From positions 4,774,001 to 4,838,000 of the forward strand of contig OZ316898.1 in NCBI GenBank assembly GCA_973895155.1: a stretch of DNA of 64,000 nucleotides. Reading direction: 5' to 3'. Below are positions 25,840 through 37,462 of the stretch, piece after piece. Numbering within the stretch: position 1 is the stretch's first letter; each line of letters starts with the position of its first letter. The position numbers and the translations under genes are program-made. The notes below the pieces were generated by a model. That model saw only the letters and a program-made list of their open reading frames with translations, did no database searches and had not been told where the DNA came from. The stretch comes from Marsupella aquatica (Eukaryota > Marchantiophyta).

Positions 25840-28800
25840 TCAATTGCTTCCAAATGTGGGCCTCAGAACAATGATATTCAACCATCTGTACACCCGATTT
25901 ATGACATTTGCTGCGGCAGAACTTGCTGCAGTTAGTGCAGCTTCTCGTCTTAGATTAAGGGAACGACCATTGTCAAACAACCGGCGCACAAATTCACACA
26001 ACTCGCTCTCTCCACCCACCTGCAGAATATGACTCAGAATCAGCTCTCACAGTCGAATCCAATCACTGATTACTACAAAACTTGCAACAATTCTACGGAA
26101 CGGTGAAACATTCTAAAAATGCAATAAGCAAGAGGTCATGAAAGAAAGGATCTAAATTGTGGGGGACTGGGAGGAGAACCTGTTCAATTGATAAGGGCGA
26201 ATGTCTTTGCATTTCTGCAATCATTTCTTGGAAGTGCCCCACATAACGACCTGAACATTACGATTTCATAAGACGAGAAAACGAAGACAGTACTACACAA
26301 CGTACAAGCCTCTCCGAGGTCACCAGAGTGATGTAGTCCACTGAACTGAACGGAAGGCAACATCGCCGTTCGCAGAGTGTTGATTTCAATGACGATATCT
26401 ATTTTAACACATTACGGCGTCTACAAGTATTACGTACAAGGAAAAACTCGTAAAAATCACACAATTGATACATTGATTAAAGAAATGGTGACTTAAACCT
26501 GCAATTATCTACCTGTAACAACAGCACAACCAACCGATGCCGGCTCTGCAATGTTATGCCCCTGCAGATTTTCAAAGAGAGATCCACCAACAAATACCAA
26601 TGATACTAAGTGATAGAACATCGATAGTTCACCTGCAAAAATCCAACCAGTAAAAATGTCACAAGACACGAAAAACTGGACCATATTGCTATTGCAAACA
26701 AATGTGAGCTTCAAGTAGCTAGATTATCACTTAGGCAACTATGTCTGAGCTTTAAAATTATTACTCATGAAGATAGCATACCTAAAGTGTCTGCTATGTA
26801 AATTTCTGTTTTCATTGTAAGAGGCTCATTCTCAGAACGCTGCGGTGCCTCCCAATTATAATCATATTTTATAAACTGCACATGTGCACGGAGAGATGTC
26901 AGTGAGAAAGTCCAGCACTCCTTCACTTCATTAATCAGGCAATGACAAGGCCAAAAGTCAGGGGCTAAATATTCCCTGGAGGAACAGAAGGGAGTAAAGT
27001 CTACAAACGACAACCAATGTCCAGACTCTAGAAAAAATATCTGTTACGTACAGACTTTATACTATGTCCTCGATGAGGATGTCGTGGGACAATGATCGTC
27101 AGCAAGTTTGGAAACATGCTCTGCAATTTCTTGTGGATAGACACCACCACTGCAACAGCAATTAAACCCAAAAGCAGGCTAATATCAGTTTGATGATTAG
27201 TCCAAACAACAGGGAGAGCCTAACAGCATAAAATATTATTGCACTGGTAGACCATCTGTATTACCAACCAAAACCGTCGTCATAAATTGAGAATCATCGA
27301 TATTTATAACTCAGACATTGCTACATATGGAAATTGCTCAACACTTAGGTCTGCTCAGGCTGTATGATACCTTCTTCCTCCCCAGGGTGAGTAGAAGCTG
27401 CGAGCCAAACGCGTCGACCTAGCAGCTGCCTCCGCAATTCATGATACACTGGTCCATTAATAGACGCAAAATCCATCGCTCCTGAAGCTGTATAAACATG
27501 TCCATCAATTTGATTTTAGCAAAAACTACAAATGCAATAGACACGATGGGGAGTACTTTTATCAATCAAGGACTTGGAATGTCTTCATCAGGTAGTATTG
27601 GTTCATTAGACGCACAAACAGAGACAAGATGTGCAACTTGAAAGAGTAAAACGGAATTGACTGGCGCAATCCCTAGAGAATGAGAATCTGAGACGTCAAG
27701 AACATAGGACAAATAATCTGCGGCAGTCCAAGGAGAATCAAGACAATTGTCCTCGGATAGTTGTGGAGCCATAGCATGGGAACTCACCATATTTAAGATT
27801 TCCAGCAAACTGTATCTGATGTGGAAGCGCACCCAGCTCTTGATAGCGCATGGCTTCTTTGTTGTTCTGCTCATGAAAACACAGGAGTGAGGAAAATTCA
27901 ACCTTATCATGCAAGTATGGCAAAATCCAATGCTTTCTGCAAATGTTCCTCAAGATGAAGGATCTTGAATTACCACGGGGATTATAAGAGAGAATTTGGA
28001 GATAATCTCTGCGGCCAAATCTTTTGCAGGTGATAGTGACCAGCGCCACAGTGATTTCGGGGATATTCGTGCATTTAACAGGGCCAAACGGATCTGGAAC
28101 ATTAGAAATTCCAATTTTCAGTATCAAAAGTATATTTTCACCTAGAAATTTAATGCCATCATGACTAAGCTCTAGAAAACGAAAACCCCACAGTGGCATG
28201 GTATTGGCAACCTGAATTATGATTTGTTTATATCATCAAAGATATACAGAAGAAAAGAATGAATCACTAACCCCTTTCTTCGATGATTCAAGGATAAGAT
28301 TGGGCCATAACTCACTCTCCATGAAAACAGCAGCTTGTGGCTCCCAGAACGACAGAAATCTTTCCACAGCAGAAGGAGTATCCACCGGGGCAAACTGTGT
28401 CATCACCCAAATAACGCACCATGAATAGTAAGCGCTACACCAAACGTAACGAGAATCCGTAGAAAAGGGGATATAATGAACAAGAGCGGGATTAGTATTG
28501 GGCAGTGAAGATGTTTCTGACAGCTATTTACAGTTAGATCATTGCTGTTAGGTACAAACACGGTAACTCAGCAGATTCTCCGCAAACTTCAGAAAAATGT
28601 CAATGAAGTTCATGAAGTTGTAATTGCTATCGCATGCCCTAGAACCCTACACTAGCAAACTTATGAGTGAATCGATCTGGCAATGATAACTACTTTCGAC
28701 GCTACTATTTCAATGCTTCTTGGCGCACAGACACACAGAGCATAAGGTGGAGGAAAGATAGAGCACGGAGACCTCTTAATTAGCTTTAGTCAGGACATCG

Positions 28801-30191
28801 GACCATATCAACGAACAATTCCATTAAAAAAGTTTCCGAAACATAAATGATGAACGGCATAAGATGGCAGGAACGTAAATTCAGAACGTTCTGAGCTAGC
28901 AGGATGGAGATATGTGCTTCTCCAAAATCACCAACGGCACAGGTGAGAAAGTAGAGCAAAACTTTACTGACGACAAGACAATCGGTGCCAAATTTAGGAC
29001 AAGCCTTACCTGGCAGATCACCCCCCGAGGAAGAGTCTGTTGAAGAAGTGAACTGCACTGAGGCGAATAAGGCCAAGTGTTAAAGTCAAGTTATTAATAT
29101 TAGAAACAAGCCTGGGAGGCAATTGAGGCAACTGTAGAAACCTGACTTGCGGGAATACGGCCATGACAAATGAATCAGGATAGCAATCAACGATGAGATG
29201 ACAACCCTTGACGATTGTCAGAATTAGTTTAGTGATGACTTACAAGGCTGTAACCGTTGAAGTAGTCATCAAAATGTGTACATTAGGTCGAGTTTGCAGA
29301 CACCTTTTTATCACTGGGAGCGCCTCCATTCCCTCACCTGTTAGTACCACCCACCATTGTACACAAATTAGTCTGTGGACATTCCAGCATCTTATCATAG
29401 AAGGAAGATGGTCAACAGACACATTGTCATGTTTTACTTACTGATGAATTTCACTCGTACTGTTTGTTGATCAGTGGTTAGTTTTTCTTCAACTTTCCTT
29501 TTTCGTGCTTGTATTTACTTCTGGAGGCGTTTTTTGCTCTCTCATCAAGATTTCCTACAACAAGAGACCAAAGGCCTGTACGCTTTCTACATCGCAATGT
29601 AGAGAAACACGTTTCCTCACGCCCTGATTTTGTGTGCAATCAAACTGAACAAGACGAGATCAGTGCTTCTTGTGCGAAGTCTCATCCCCATACCCCAATC
29701 ACATTCCAAAATTTGGTATGGTTCAAGACCTGGACTTCCGGTACAAAGTTACCATATTCTGGATTATCCGAAGTCCTCTCCAGATAGCCCCAAGGCCCAC
29801 TGGGATTGTGAACGGTAATTACCTTATTCAATCGTTCATCCATTCGTTCAATACTTTCGCTATTTTCAGCTTCATCACACTATGGTTTGTCACTCATATG
29901 GGCAACAAGGAGCATTCGGAAGAAGGAGCGTCAACTTTGAGCATACAGAGTTAATTTGTGCTCCATGTGAGGTATGCAGAGACTAAAAATTGCACAAGGA
30001 GACGAACCTACGGATACGGCGTGGAACCAGAGGAGAGGCCCTCTTGGTCTATCGAACGATGGATGCCCACACCGTTCCGGTCCGTGCTTCGCAAGCTCAA
30101 GTCCGCGCATCTTGCGTTTCCGAAGATGCAGCATCGCCACAGGTCCCAGCGCTGCAGTTATCCATGAATAGAAGGTTGCTGCCTTCGACAT
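25840..30191 (-). CDS. KDTA: 3-deoxy-D-manno-octulosonic acid (Kdo) transferase
   Basis: GT30-family Kdo transferase, homologue of bacterial WaaA and Arabidopsis KDTA, which moves Kdo from CMP-Kdo to a lipid A-like acceptor; the Arabidopsis enzyme is reported mitochondrial. Twelve minus-strand exons: 30191-30008, 29337-29244, 29052-29010, 28394-28272, 28093-27974, 27866-27788, 27487-27371, 27149-27052, 26875-26782, 26632-26513, 26250-26180, 26019-25840. They join in frame to 440 residues, near the Arabidopsis length (about 447). Family marks: WFHAVSVGEGME with the catalytic-type Glu63, APVDTPSAVERFL (109-121), MESELWPN (132-139), ALLNAR (152-157), VPRHPHRG, and the nucleotide-sugar loop GGSLFENLQGHN (333-344). 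The N-terminal hydrophobic stretch (about 7-22) may anchor it to a membrane. Exon 9's acceptor is the least certain boundary. Confidence 0.92.
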
Positions 30192-30339
30192 CTTTCCTAC
30201 TTCCCTCTTTTTCTTCCTCCCCTGCCAATTTGAACTTCAAAGGAAGTCCTCTATTCATCTAAAACAGTGAAACGATATCAACTGCTTCATGAGGAATATA
30301 CAACCATCACTGCAAAGCTTCCGCCAGGGATCAACCGAA

Positions 30340-30718
30340 AATCGGATCATCATTCATCCTTCACCCTTTGAGGAGAAGCAAAATGCACATCAGACAAGCG
30401 AAGAATTTTTTTGGAAATGCGTCCAGCAGCCAGCATGAAAATGTACTCCGAGAAGCTCTCAATCTTCCCCTCTTAAGAGTGCTCCTGCATCTTTACTGCT
30501 TTCCGTAGAACATTCGGAGTAGCAATGGCCAAATCATCAATTGCAACAGTCAGATGGCTCTTCCTGTCCGTGTTTTCTTCGTGTGCGGAGGGTTTGTCGT
30601 AAACCCTTCGGCCTCGAGGAGGAGCGAGCTTTGGGCGTCCCTCGATAACATGCGTGCGACCCCTGGAGATGGCGGGACCTCTGTCTCCGTCCAGCCCGGC
30701 CCCCAAAGTTGGCGCCAC
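30340..30718 (-). other. Possible small gene upstream of KDTA, uncertain
   Basis: A minus-strand open frame of 81 codons (30718-30473) begins MAPTLGAG and ends with VAIDDLAIATPNVLRK. Just downstream in another frame lies a coding-like stretch with KIESFSEYIFMLAAGR and LRLSDVHF (about 30466-30353). Together they look like one small protein interrupted by a frameshift, or two exons whose junction I could not find. I recognise no family. It lies about 150 bp upstream of the KDTA start on the same strand, so it could also be leader sequence. Confidence 0.25.
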
Positions 30719-31238
30719 CGCTAATTAAGGTTAGGGTGGCACTTCAGAGCTGGCGCCATCACGAACAGTATGGGAAACATATTGTTTCCGTAAAAGCAAT
30801 GCTTTGTGTATTGTAGCGCCAAAAATAAATAAATCTGGGATTTATCATAGTAGATTATCACTCTTTTTGGCTTAATCTTAGGGTGTTTTTTTATTCTATT
30901 TATCACATTGTTTTTGTTTGTAGGTCAATATAATTCACCCGGGTTAGTTCATTCACATCCAACGGCTATCATTGCAATTAATGTTGTTGATTGGACAACT
31001 GGGGTCTTCCCCAAGGTGAATTTGACCACGTAGCAGGACCAAAGCAGAAGCTATGCCCAGGGACAGGCTAGCCCTTGACAAAAGTTGTGTGTGGAATGGG
31101 AGGATAAGACCAGTGAGAGGCCCCTCAGTCAATTAACCCAAGGGTGGTGAAAGTCACTTTGAAGAAGACCCAGGCCATTTGATTTCAAAAATTGGGTGAG
31201 ATGACAGTCATTGGATGTGAAGGGGCTAACCAGGGTGA

Positions 31239-31376
31239 ATTTTCTTCATGTAGGTTTGCATTGTGAACTCTGTATAAATGCTTCAAAGCAAAGGACGGAT
31301 CTTTGTTATTTTCTTCATGTAGGTTTGCATTGTGAACTCTGTATAAATGCTTCAAAGCAAAGGACGGATCTTTGTT
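31239..31376. repeat. 69-bp tandem duplication, two copies
   Basis: The unit starting ATTTTCTTCATGTAGG at 31239 is repeated from 31308 with no difference that I can see. Because 69 is divisible by three, a + strand frame (31211-31423) reads through both copies, giving the same Cys-containing 23-residue block twice. Sequence identity implies a recent event. I do not think it is a gene. Confidence 0.9.
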
Positions 31377-31804
31377 TTCTGAGTCTTCTGGCTCCAGTCA
31401 GTTCTGTGAGCTTTTGTTGTTAGAACATATTCAGTAACCCACATTCTAAATACATATCAGAATCTAAAGTTATACACCCTAAACAAAAGAGCTAGGGGGA
31501 CTCGAAACTGTTAATCTGTTAACTCGAAACTTCTTATCGCGAATCCTATCTACAGCAGTTAGCAGAGGTTTGTGGAGAATGAATTTACCCAGGAATGCTT
31601 CAAACAAGAGAGGCCTTGCGATTAACGCGTGACAAGTAGAGAAATTTTCTGCACATTTTTACACCGAATGATGGAAGCAAATTGTGTTTCAGGTTGCAAG
31701 ATATTCCAAGTAAAATGAGGTGCTCGTGCTTAATGTTGAAAGCACGTCAAAAAAGCGAAGTTCAGCTACAGTAGTTGACTCGGTTCATGCTTGAGGTTCG
31801 TTCT

Positions 31805-32262
31805 GATAGTTGATTGAACAAGTTTGTGAATTTCACGTGATAAATCAATCCCCGGAATTGGGATCCCCGGCCGGCGAACAATCATCAGATTCGTCATTGC
31901 GAACAAGCGAACCCTGTGTCTGCTGTAGACTTCCTGCCCTAAACCCAAAGCAGCTCTCAAAAAATCAAAGATGCCAGAAGAAATTACAAGAAAGCATATC
32001 TAGCGAGGGTAAGGTACAGTAGAGGATTCAAGCAAAGCCCCCTTCCATAACATAAGGAGGAGACACATCCTCATCTACAAAATTGCGACATTGAGTGAAA
32101 CGAGCTTCACATATTCTGGTGGTGTCGCTGTAAGGGTTGACTTGAGACAGTTCAGGGTTCACTATTTTCATCCAAGAATGGGTGCTTGTCGAGACTAAGA
32201 AGCTTGTAGAACAGACTGCAGACTATCGTCTACTAGAATCTAACCTTGACGGAACAGTATGA
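31805..32262. repeat. Dispersed repeat, copy A
   Basis: This segment matches 36660-37462 in the same order. Shared phrases are GTGAATTTCACGTGAT / GTGAATTTCAGGTGAT, CAATCATCAGAT, the AAAAAATCAAAGA block, CCATAACATAAGGAGGAG, TTGACTTGAGACA, CATCCAAGAAT, CGAGACTAAGAAGCT and AGAATCTAACCTTGA. Copy A is contiguous; copy B has two insertions. It is probably part of an unclassified transposable element. Confidence 0.75.
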
Positions 32263-32467
32263 ATGAGGAGTGATAGGATGTACATTCGGCAAAGAAAATC
32301 TAGAGTGAGCTACGGTCTACTAGCACCTTTCGAGCTGACAATGCCTGATTCTACCTGAGACTGCCCAATAGAATCAGCAGGGACCTTATTTGTCCTAAAA
32401 ATTGACAAAAGGACTAAAATATTCCTTTGGCCTGATCCGTAATGTGGATTTACCACAACATGCCTGC

Positions 32468-33850
32468 TCAAAGCTCAATAGAACATACGAAAGGATCTCT
32501 AATATCAAGAGTAAGAGAACAAACTGCTTTCTCCCACTCAATCTCTTTCCTCTCGCTTCCAAACCCTTTGCTCTGAAGAAGAGCATCCCCAGTTGCAAAA
32601 CTCTCCAAGTCCCTGGTGTACCAATACGCAGACAATAGTAGCTCGCCGTTTGCAACTAATATTGACATCGGCTTGATTTCAACAGAGGCCAACTCTTCTA
32701 TCGAAGCAAACGAATTTGAATGCAGACTTGTCCATACATTTCGATCAATATCGTGAACATCAATGCCATCACAAGTTATCCGGTGAAGCTTCCCTTGAGC
32801 CATGAAAACTAGGGTTGAGCTTGTGGGAATCACAAAAGGTTCGACCAAGTCCCACTCATCGTCCATTGGACGATATATCTCCAAGAACGCTGCATCATAT
32901 ACGGGTTCACCAGGTATTGTGCCGAGCTCCAGAATTGGATGTTCATACCCGTCGAGGAAAAGTGGATCGTAAAACATTCCGCCGTATACGACTAACTGCT
33001 CTCCAACTGTTGCAACCTGATGCCCAAATCGCCATGAGATCATGGGCGTTACTGGCGACCATGCGTCTTTGTGAGGATCGTAAACTTCGGACCCGTAGAC
33101 AGGATAGCCACTTAACGTCCCCCCGAAAACATAAATTTTTCCATCTATGACACCACAAGCAAATTCATGCCGTTCCTCTTGCATGCTGGCACACTGTTTC
33201 CACTCACTCTGTCCCGCCAAATCCAATACATATACTTCTGTACTGGCAGCGAAAAGACAGTTTTTCTTCAATACATCTCGCACAGCACCAACAGCATAAA
33301 TTTTACTACCCAATGAAATCCAACGACCACGACCACGTCCGGGCCAAAGATTGACACCTGGGATCGGCGGAAGTTGATAACAAGAGTGATCTCTCGTGGA
33401 GAAGAGCTCAGCAGTAATTTCGCTATCCCATGAAGGTCTATGATGAAGTACAAGTAGTGTCTCTGTTGAGTGAGAGTGGACTCTCGCATCATGGACTTGG
33501 TGACTTTCAATAGCTTGCTTCCAGCCCCGACTTACTAACGCCAAGATGTGAAGCACTCTCCATGACAACTTTGGAGCAATCTTGTCAAAGGTAATCTCGT
33601 TGGGAAGCCCCGGAAGGAGTTGCTCATTCAGTTCCTCAAATCTGGATCTCTTGTTGGTCTTTCTTTCTACGGCCACTCTCTGCACTCCAGACGACTCTCC
33701 TCCTGTCCTGTCGTTCGGCAAGCCTACTGTCTCCGTGTTCTGTCCCGGATCTTCTCCAATCCTGTTCTGGCTAATCTCAATTCCATGCCGAAAAGTCTCA
33801 CGAGAAACTTTATCTCCGTATCGCCAAAACGATCTGTTCGGCTCTGCCAT
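32468..33850 (-). CDS. F-box/kelch-repeat protein
   Basis: Intronless gene for a 460-residue F-box/kelch protein, a predicted substrate receptor of an SCF (SKP1-CUL1-F-box) ubiquitin ligase. The F-box is at about 79-118 (LPGLPNEITFDKIAPKLSW, then LVSRGWKQAIES), preceded by a basic Ser/Arg-rich leader. Kelch blades follow: RWISLGSKIYAVGAV (about 176-190), a clear unit with ERHEFACGVIDGKIYVFGG (226-244) and YDPHKDAWSPVTPM, then FGHQVATVGEQLVVYGG (275-291) and a last unit with YRPMDDEWDLVEPF. Blades after 340 are degenerate. The first Met of the open frame is used; no other in-frame Met precedes the F-box. Plants have a large family of such genes, so I assign no symbol. TATATAG on the minus strand near 34360 might be a TATA box. 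Confidence 0.9.
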   Translation of the reverse strand: MAEPNRSFWRYGDKVSRETFRHGIEISQNRIGEDPGQNTETVGLPNDRTGGESSGVQRVAVERKTNKRSRFEELNEQLLPGLPNEITFDKIAPKLSWRVLHILALVSRGWKQAIESHQVHDARVHSHSTETLLVLHHRPSWDSEITAELFSTRDHSCYQLPPIPGVNLWPGRGRGRWISLGSKIYAVGAVRDVLKKNCLFAASTEVYVLDLAGQSEWKQCASMQEERHEFACGVIDGKIYVFGGTLSGYPVYGSEVYDPHKDAWSPVTPMISWRFGHQVATVGEQLVVYGGMFYDPLFLDGYEHPILELGTIPGEPVYDAAFLEIYRPMDDEWDLVEPFVIPTSSTLVFMAQGKLHRITCDGIDVHDIDRNVWTSLHSNSFASIEELASVEIKPMSILVANGELLLSAYWYTRDLESFATGDALLQSKGFGSERKEIEWEKAVCSLTLDIRDPFVCSIEL

Positions 33851-34465
33851 CTCTCGTCTACACGCTTTAATTGTATCTTTCCTCGCAACTGTGATCAGAT
33901 GGAACGGGGATTAAGATAGTGGGAGATTGAGATAGTCGTGAACAGGAAACTCCCGCGATTCAGAGTCCTTATCTGCGTCAAAAATCGCCACATCAACGCA
34001 GAGGTCGATCTCGTGAATTACCAGGACAGCGCCAGGAGATGCCAGACAATCCCAGAGCGAGGCGATCCAAACGGGACATACTCGAAGAGCAGTGTTTGTA
34101 GTTTAGCCATGAATCGCGTTCTTCAGAACAACAGAGCGACCAAATTCCCTCTTGAAACTACACGCCATTCGAGGATTCAACATGACTGTAAACGATCCAG
34201 ATAGCAGAATTCCTGTGCCTGATTGGAGGGCAAATCCGATTCAAGCGGAGTAGAGGAATTAGGAACGCGATTCGTGACCGTGGTCAACTGTGGGCAGGGC
34301 GATGGAGCCCGATTGCTCGAAGGTCTGGGAATCGCTGACTGCGAAATGGGATAAAAGATGCTATATACTTGTAGAGTAGACACGCACGCACAGACAAGGA
34401 TGACAACCTCCACAGCACTCCAGCATCTTAGGGTCATGACCCTACTACGCCTCAAATCTACATCA

Positions 34466-35137
34466 TTCTAGTCATAACCCTAGCAGAACAAACCAAGACA
34501 AGGTACTCCCTAAATGACAGGTGACAGGAACAAATGTGTGTGCTGAACCAGGTGACAATAACCAATAGGGTCTCAAAGCCTCGCCCTAAGAAGATAAGGC
34601 ACTCCTCCATAACTCAAGTATTATGGAAAGTCCTTTAAAAGTTATGGGAGTTCATCTTTAGCTAAGGAAAGCCTGTGAGATCAAGACTTAGCCCGTGGGT
34701 GTCTCACAACTTTAGGCAGAAATTTGTAAATCGGGAAATCTAGGACTCTGGAACCCTAGGAAGCCGTGCAACTTAAGGCACCCGGGCTTTGCGCTTGACG
34801 GGGTGATGGTTGTTACATTTGAAATTGCAACTTATCGAGAATGACGGAAAAATGAGATATTTAATTTATGAAACAAAGGTGAGACCTTAACTCTTTCCTA
34901 ATTGGGTAAACCCCACATTTTAAAATTCCTTAACTAGGTTCCATAACCGGGGTTACAGGATGGACCACAATTCCATAACTTTCAGTAACGACCCAACTTT
35001 GAGACGCCCTATTCTAGTCATAACCTTAGAAGAACAAACCAAGACAAGGTACTCTGCAAACCAAGTGACAAGAACAAATGTGTGTCCTGGTTTCTGGTTT
35101 ACAGTAAACCAGGTGACAAGGAACTAGGGTGTCTCAA
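34466..35137. repeat. Direct repeat flanking a 446-bp segment with inverted ends
   Basis: The phrase TTCTAGTCATAACC followed by GAACAAACCAAGACAAGGTA, GAACAAATGTGTGT and CCAGGTGACAA occurs at about 34466-34560 and again at about 35012-35120. Each copy is followed by a TAGGG(TG)TCTCAA motif (34566 and 35125). Between them, 34566-35011 starts TAGGGTCTCAAA and ends TTTGAGACGCCCTA, so it has inverted ends. I found no clear target-site duplication. Confidence 0.6.
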
Positions 35138-35835
35138 GGTTTATGTATAGGGCAATGGAGGTCTGGTATATATGGAGTTACTAGCCTATAATCCTCTAAC
35201 AAGAAAGTGTAAAAAACCTGACCCATGACAGTTGGGAAGGTTTTTTGAGCTTTCTTGGAGGAGGGTTTAGGCTGGTAGCCCCAGACCTGACCTCCTTGAA
35301 GTACATAATTTTTGCAAGGAAAATATTACTTCCTGACAACAGATTATGTGAATTTCAGGTGCCTCCGGAAATGGTCACATGCAGGTAACCTACATACCAT
35401 ACAAAATTTATGTTCCTTTATGGCAAATGCAAAGGCAATAACACATACTTATGACACAAACCAAGAATCTCTTTCTGTGAACTCCAATAGTGAGGTCATA
35501 AGTAGGTGTTTATTAAACGTACAGCGGAAATAAATATAAAAGTGCGGTAACATATGGTGTGCATATGCACATAAAAATGCACTTGCATACAATGTGTCCC
35601 ATGATAAATGGCATGTACCCACAAGTTGGATAGATTTCCATACCATGAGAAACCCATGCAGTATGATATTTGGTTGTCGCATTTTGATGTGACAAGATGC
35701 CCACCCTCAACGTGGTATTGTGAACCACCATGACTCTGGGATATGTGAAATGTGGACAAGGGCCAAAGGCACTAGAGCTACATCAAACAATGCTACAGGA
35801 AGGGGTAAAGCCAGATCCTGTTTGTATGTGACCAG

Positions 35836-35914
35836 GTTGCTGCTACTGTAGCTGGTACAGTGAATGGTGGTTGGTGATTGAATAGATAAAGAGGGAGGAT
35901 TGGAGTGAGTGGTT
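35836..35914. repeat. Partial copy of the FTSHI1 upstream region
   Basis: This stretch contains GCTGCTACTGTAGCTGGTAC and then AAAGAGGGAGGATTGGAGTG; the same order is found at about 40997-41084, 0.5 kb upstream of the FTSHI1 start (GCTGCTACTGCCGCTAGTAC, then an identical AAAGAGGGAGGATTGGAGTG). The two share about 80 bp with a few substitutions and small gaps. It is a duplicated piece of promoter or leader DNA. Confidence 0.7.
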
Positions 35915-36392
35915 TGTCATGTGGCGTAAAGCCCAAGCACATGACACACCTATTTCTTTACTCAGGGTATGTTGTTCTGGAGTTTGTGATCAATGCAGAC
36001 AAGCTGTGGCTCATGGGGTTGGGCCTTGGGTTGGGCTTGTGCACCAATATTATTGAATTTTGACATCATTCAGGCTAAGATGGGAGAACAGGCAGGTAGT
36101 CAATTGTGGAAGTAGTGTATTTATGTTGACCACATATGTGTTGAGCATAGACGACGATCGCAACGGCAAGCCCATGAACCATCCAACGCACAATAGTCGA
36201 CACAAGAGATACGTGGTTCACCTCCTTGAGGTTACGTCCACGGGAACACACAAGAGAGCTTTACTGAACTCTAAGCCCGTCGGCTATACCGAGTCTCCAC
36301 AGTGTAAGCTCTCCCTATCTCTCAAGTGGCTCCATAACAATGAGCCTTGGTTCTACCTCTCCAAGCACACATGCCTCTTATGATATAGTGTG

Positions 36393-36470
36393 CAACTTAG
36401 TTGTACCTAACCACATAGTTGTACCTAATCACATAGTTGTATCAACCCACGTTGTTGTACCAACCACGTC
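36393..36470. repeat. Short tandem repeat, unit about 19-21 bp
   Basis: Four units of a phrase like AGTTGTACCTAACCACAT run head to tail at about 36393-36470 with increasing divergence. The array follows a 107-codon + strand frame (36060-36383) that has no family match. The block ending ATACCCAACA near 36510 resembles a retrotransposon LTR edge, but no partner edge was found. Confidence 0.55.
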
Positions 36471-36659
36471 ATACCTAACCTAGACGTAAGAGTAAATACC
36501 CAACAGTATGCATGTCTCAGGTTTATTTGCCTCTTAGGGGAGGGCGATGCCTAGACTTGGTGCAAAGTTGAGAGTGAAATGTTAGCGTCGGAGGTTGTTG
36601 AATGCATGGGGCAGCTGTCAAACTGATCTGGCATTGTGTTTTGTCGTATTGAGTTTCAC

Positions 36660-37462
36660 TATTGATAATTCTTCCAGAACAAGTTGTGAATTTCAGGTGA
36701 TGAATAAACCCCTAGACTTAGGTCACGGGGGAGTCGGTTGTACAATCATCAGATCCATAATTGCCAACACAGAAATAGTATGTAGATTTCCTGTCCTAGA
36801 CCCAAACAGCTCTAAAAAAATCAAAGACGCCAAAAGAAATTATAAAGAAGGCTATTAGTGAGGGTGAGGTGTACCATAGTACCATAACATAAGGAGGAGG
36901 CACCAGACTTGGTGTCATTATGATAACTAGAAAAGTCAAAGGTGATCATCCAACACAAGAAATCCTTTACTCTAGAAGTAACTTACTAGGCATTGACAAA
37001 TTCTTAAGGTACTCCAAACAGTGTTTTGTCACAAAGCCTTCTCTAGTAAAGCATCATGAAGCAATGCATACTCGTGACTTCAATACCACTCACTCTAAGA
37101 AAAAATGTCACATGCTTATCTACAAAAGTGAGCGGGCCCAGAGCGAAGAGTGTTTGACATGTTCTTTTGCTGTAAGGCTTGACTTGAGACAATTCAGGGT
37201 TCATTATTGTCATCCAAGAATAGGGCATGTCAAAGCAGGGCCTAATATATAAAACTGTTGTATGGCCCGGTCAAAAATGCTACGGGCTACCTTAATACGT
37301 GCTCCATACGGATGGTACGTCCAAAAAATTTCAGCCATACAACTTAGCTTATGACAGTGCTTTGACATACCCTAATGGATGCTTCTCGAGACTAAGAAGC
37401 TCTTAGAAGAACAGATTATATACTAACGACTCCTAGAATCTAACCTTGATGGAACAATGTTC
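36660..37462. repeat. Dispersed repeat, copy B
   Basis: Second copy of the segment at 31805-32262, in the same orientation, with two extra stretches (about 36905-37120 and 37225-37375). The first extra stretch contains GTAAAGCATCATGAAGCAAT, similar to CATAAAGCGTCATGAAGCAA near 37862, hinting at more related sequence to the right. Several short open frames cross it but none resembles a known transposase or polyprotein. Confidence 0.7.

Larger units (their letters stand above)
30719..32467. other. Intergenic DNA between KDTA and the F-box gene
   Basis: No gene is seen. It contains a perfect or nearly perfect 69-bp tandem duplication (31239-31376) and one copy of a roughly 460-bp dispersed segment (31805-32262) that recurs at 36660-37462. 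The last 200 bp are the 3' flank of the F-box/kelch gene. Confidence 0.4.

Noticed and set aside
36060-36383. 107-codon plus-strand open frame
   Set aside because: Composition looks somewhat protein-like but no motif is recognisable and it lies in a repeat cluster; not enough to call a gene.
36393-36510. Possible LTR edge ending ACCCAACA
   Set aside because: No matching TG start, no primer-binding site and no second LTR found nearby.
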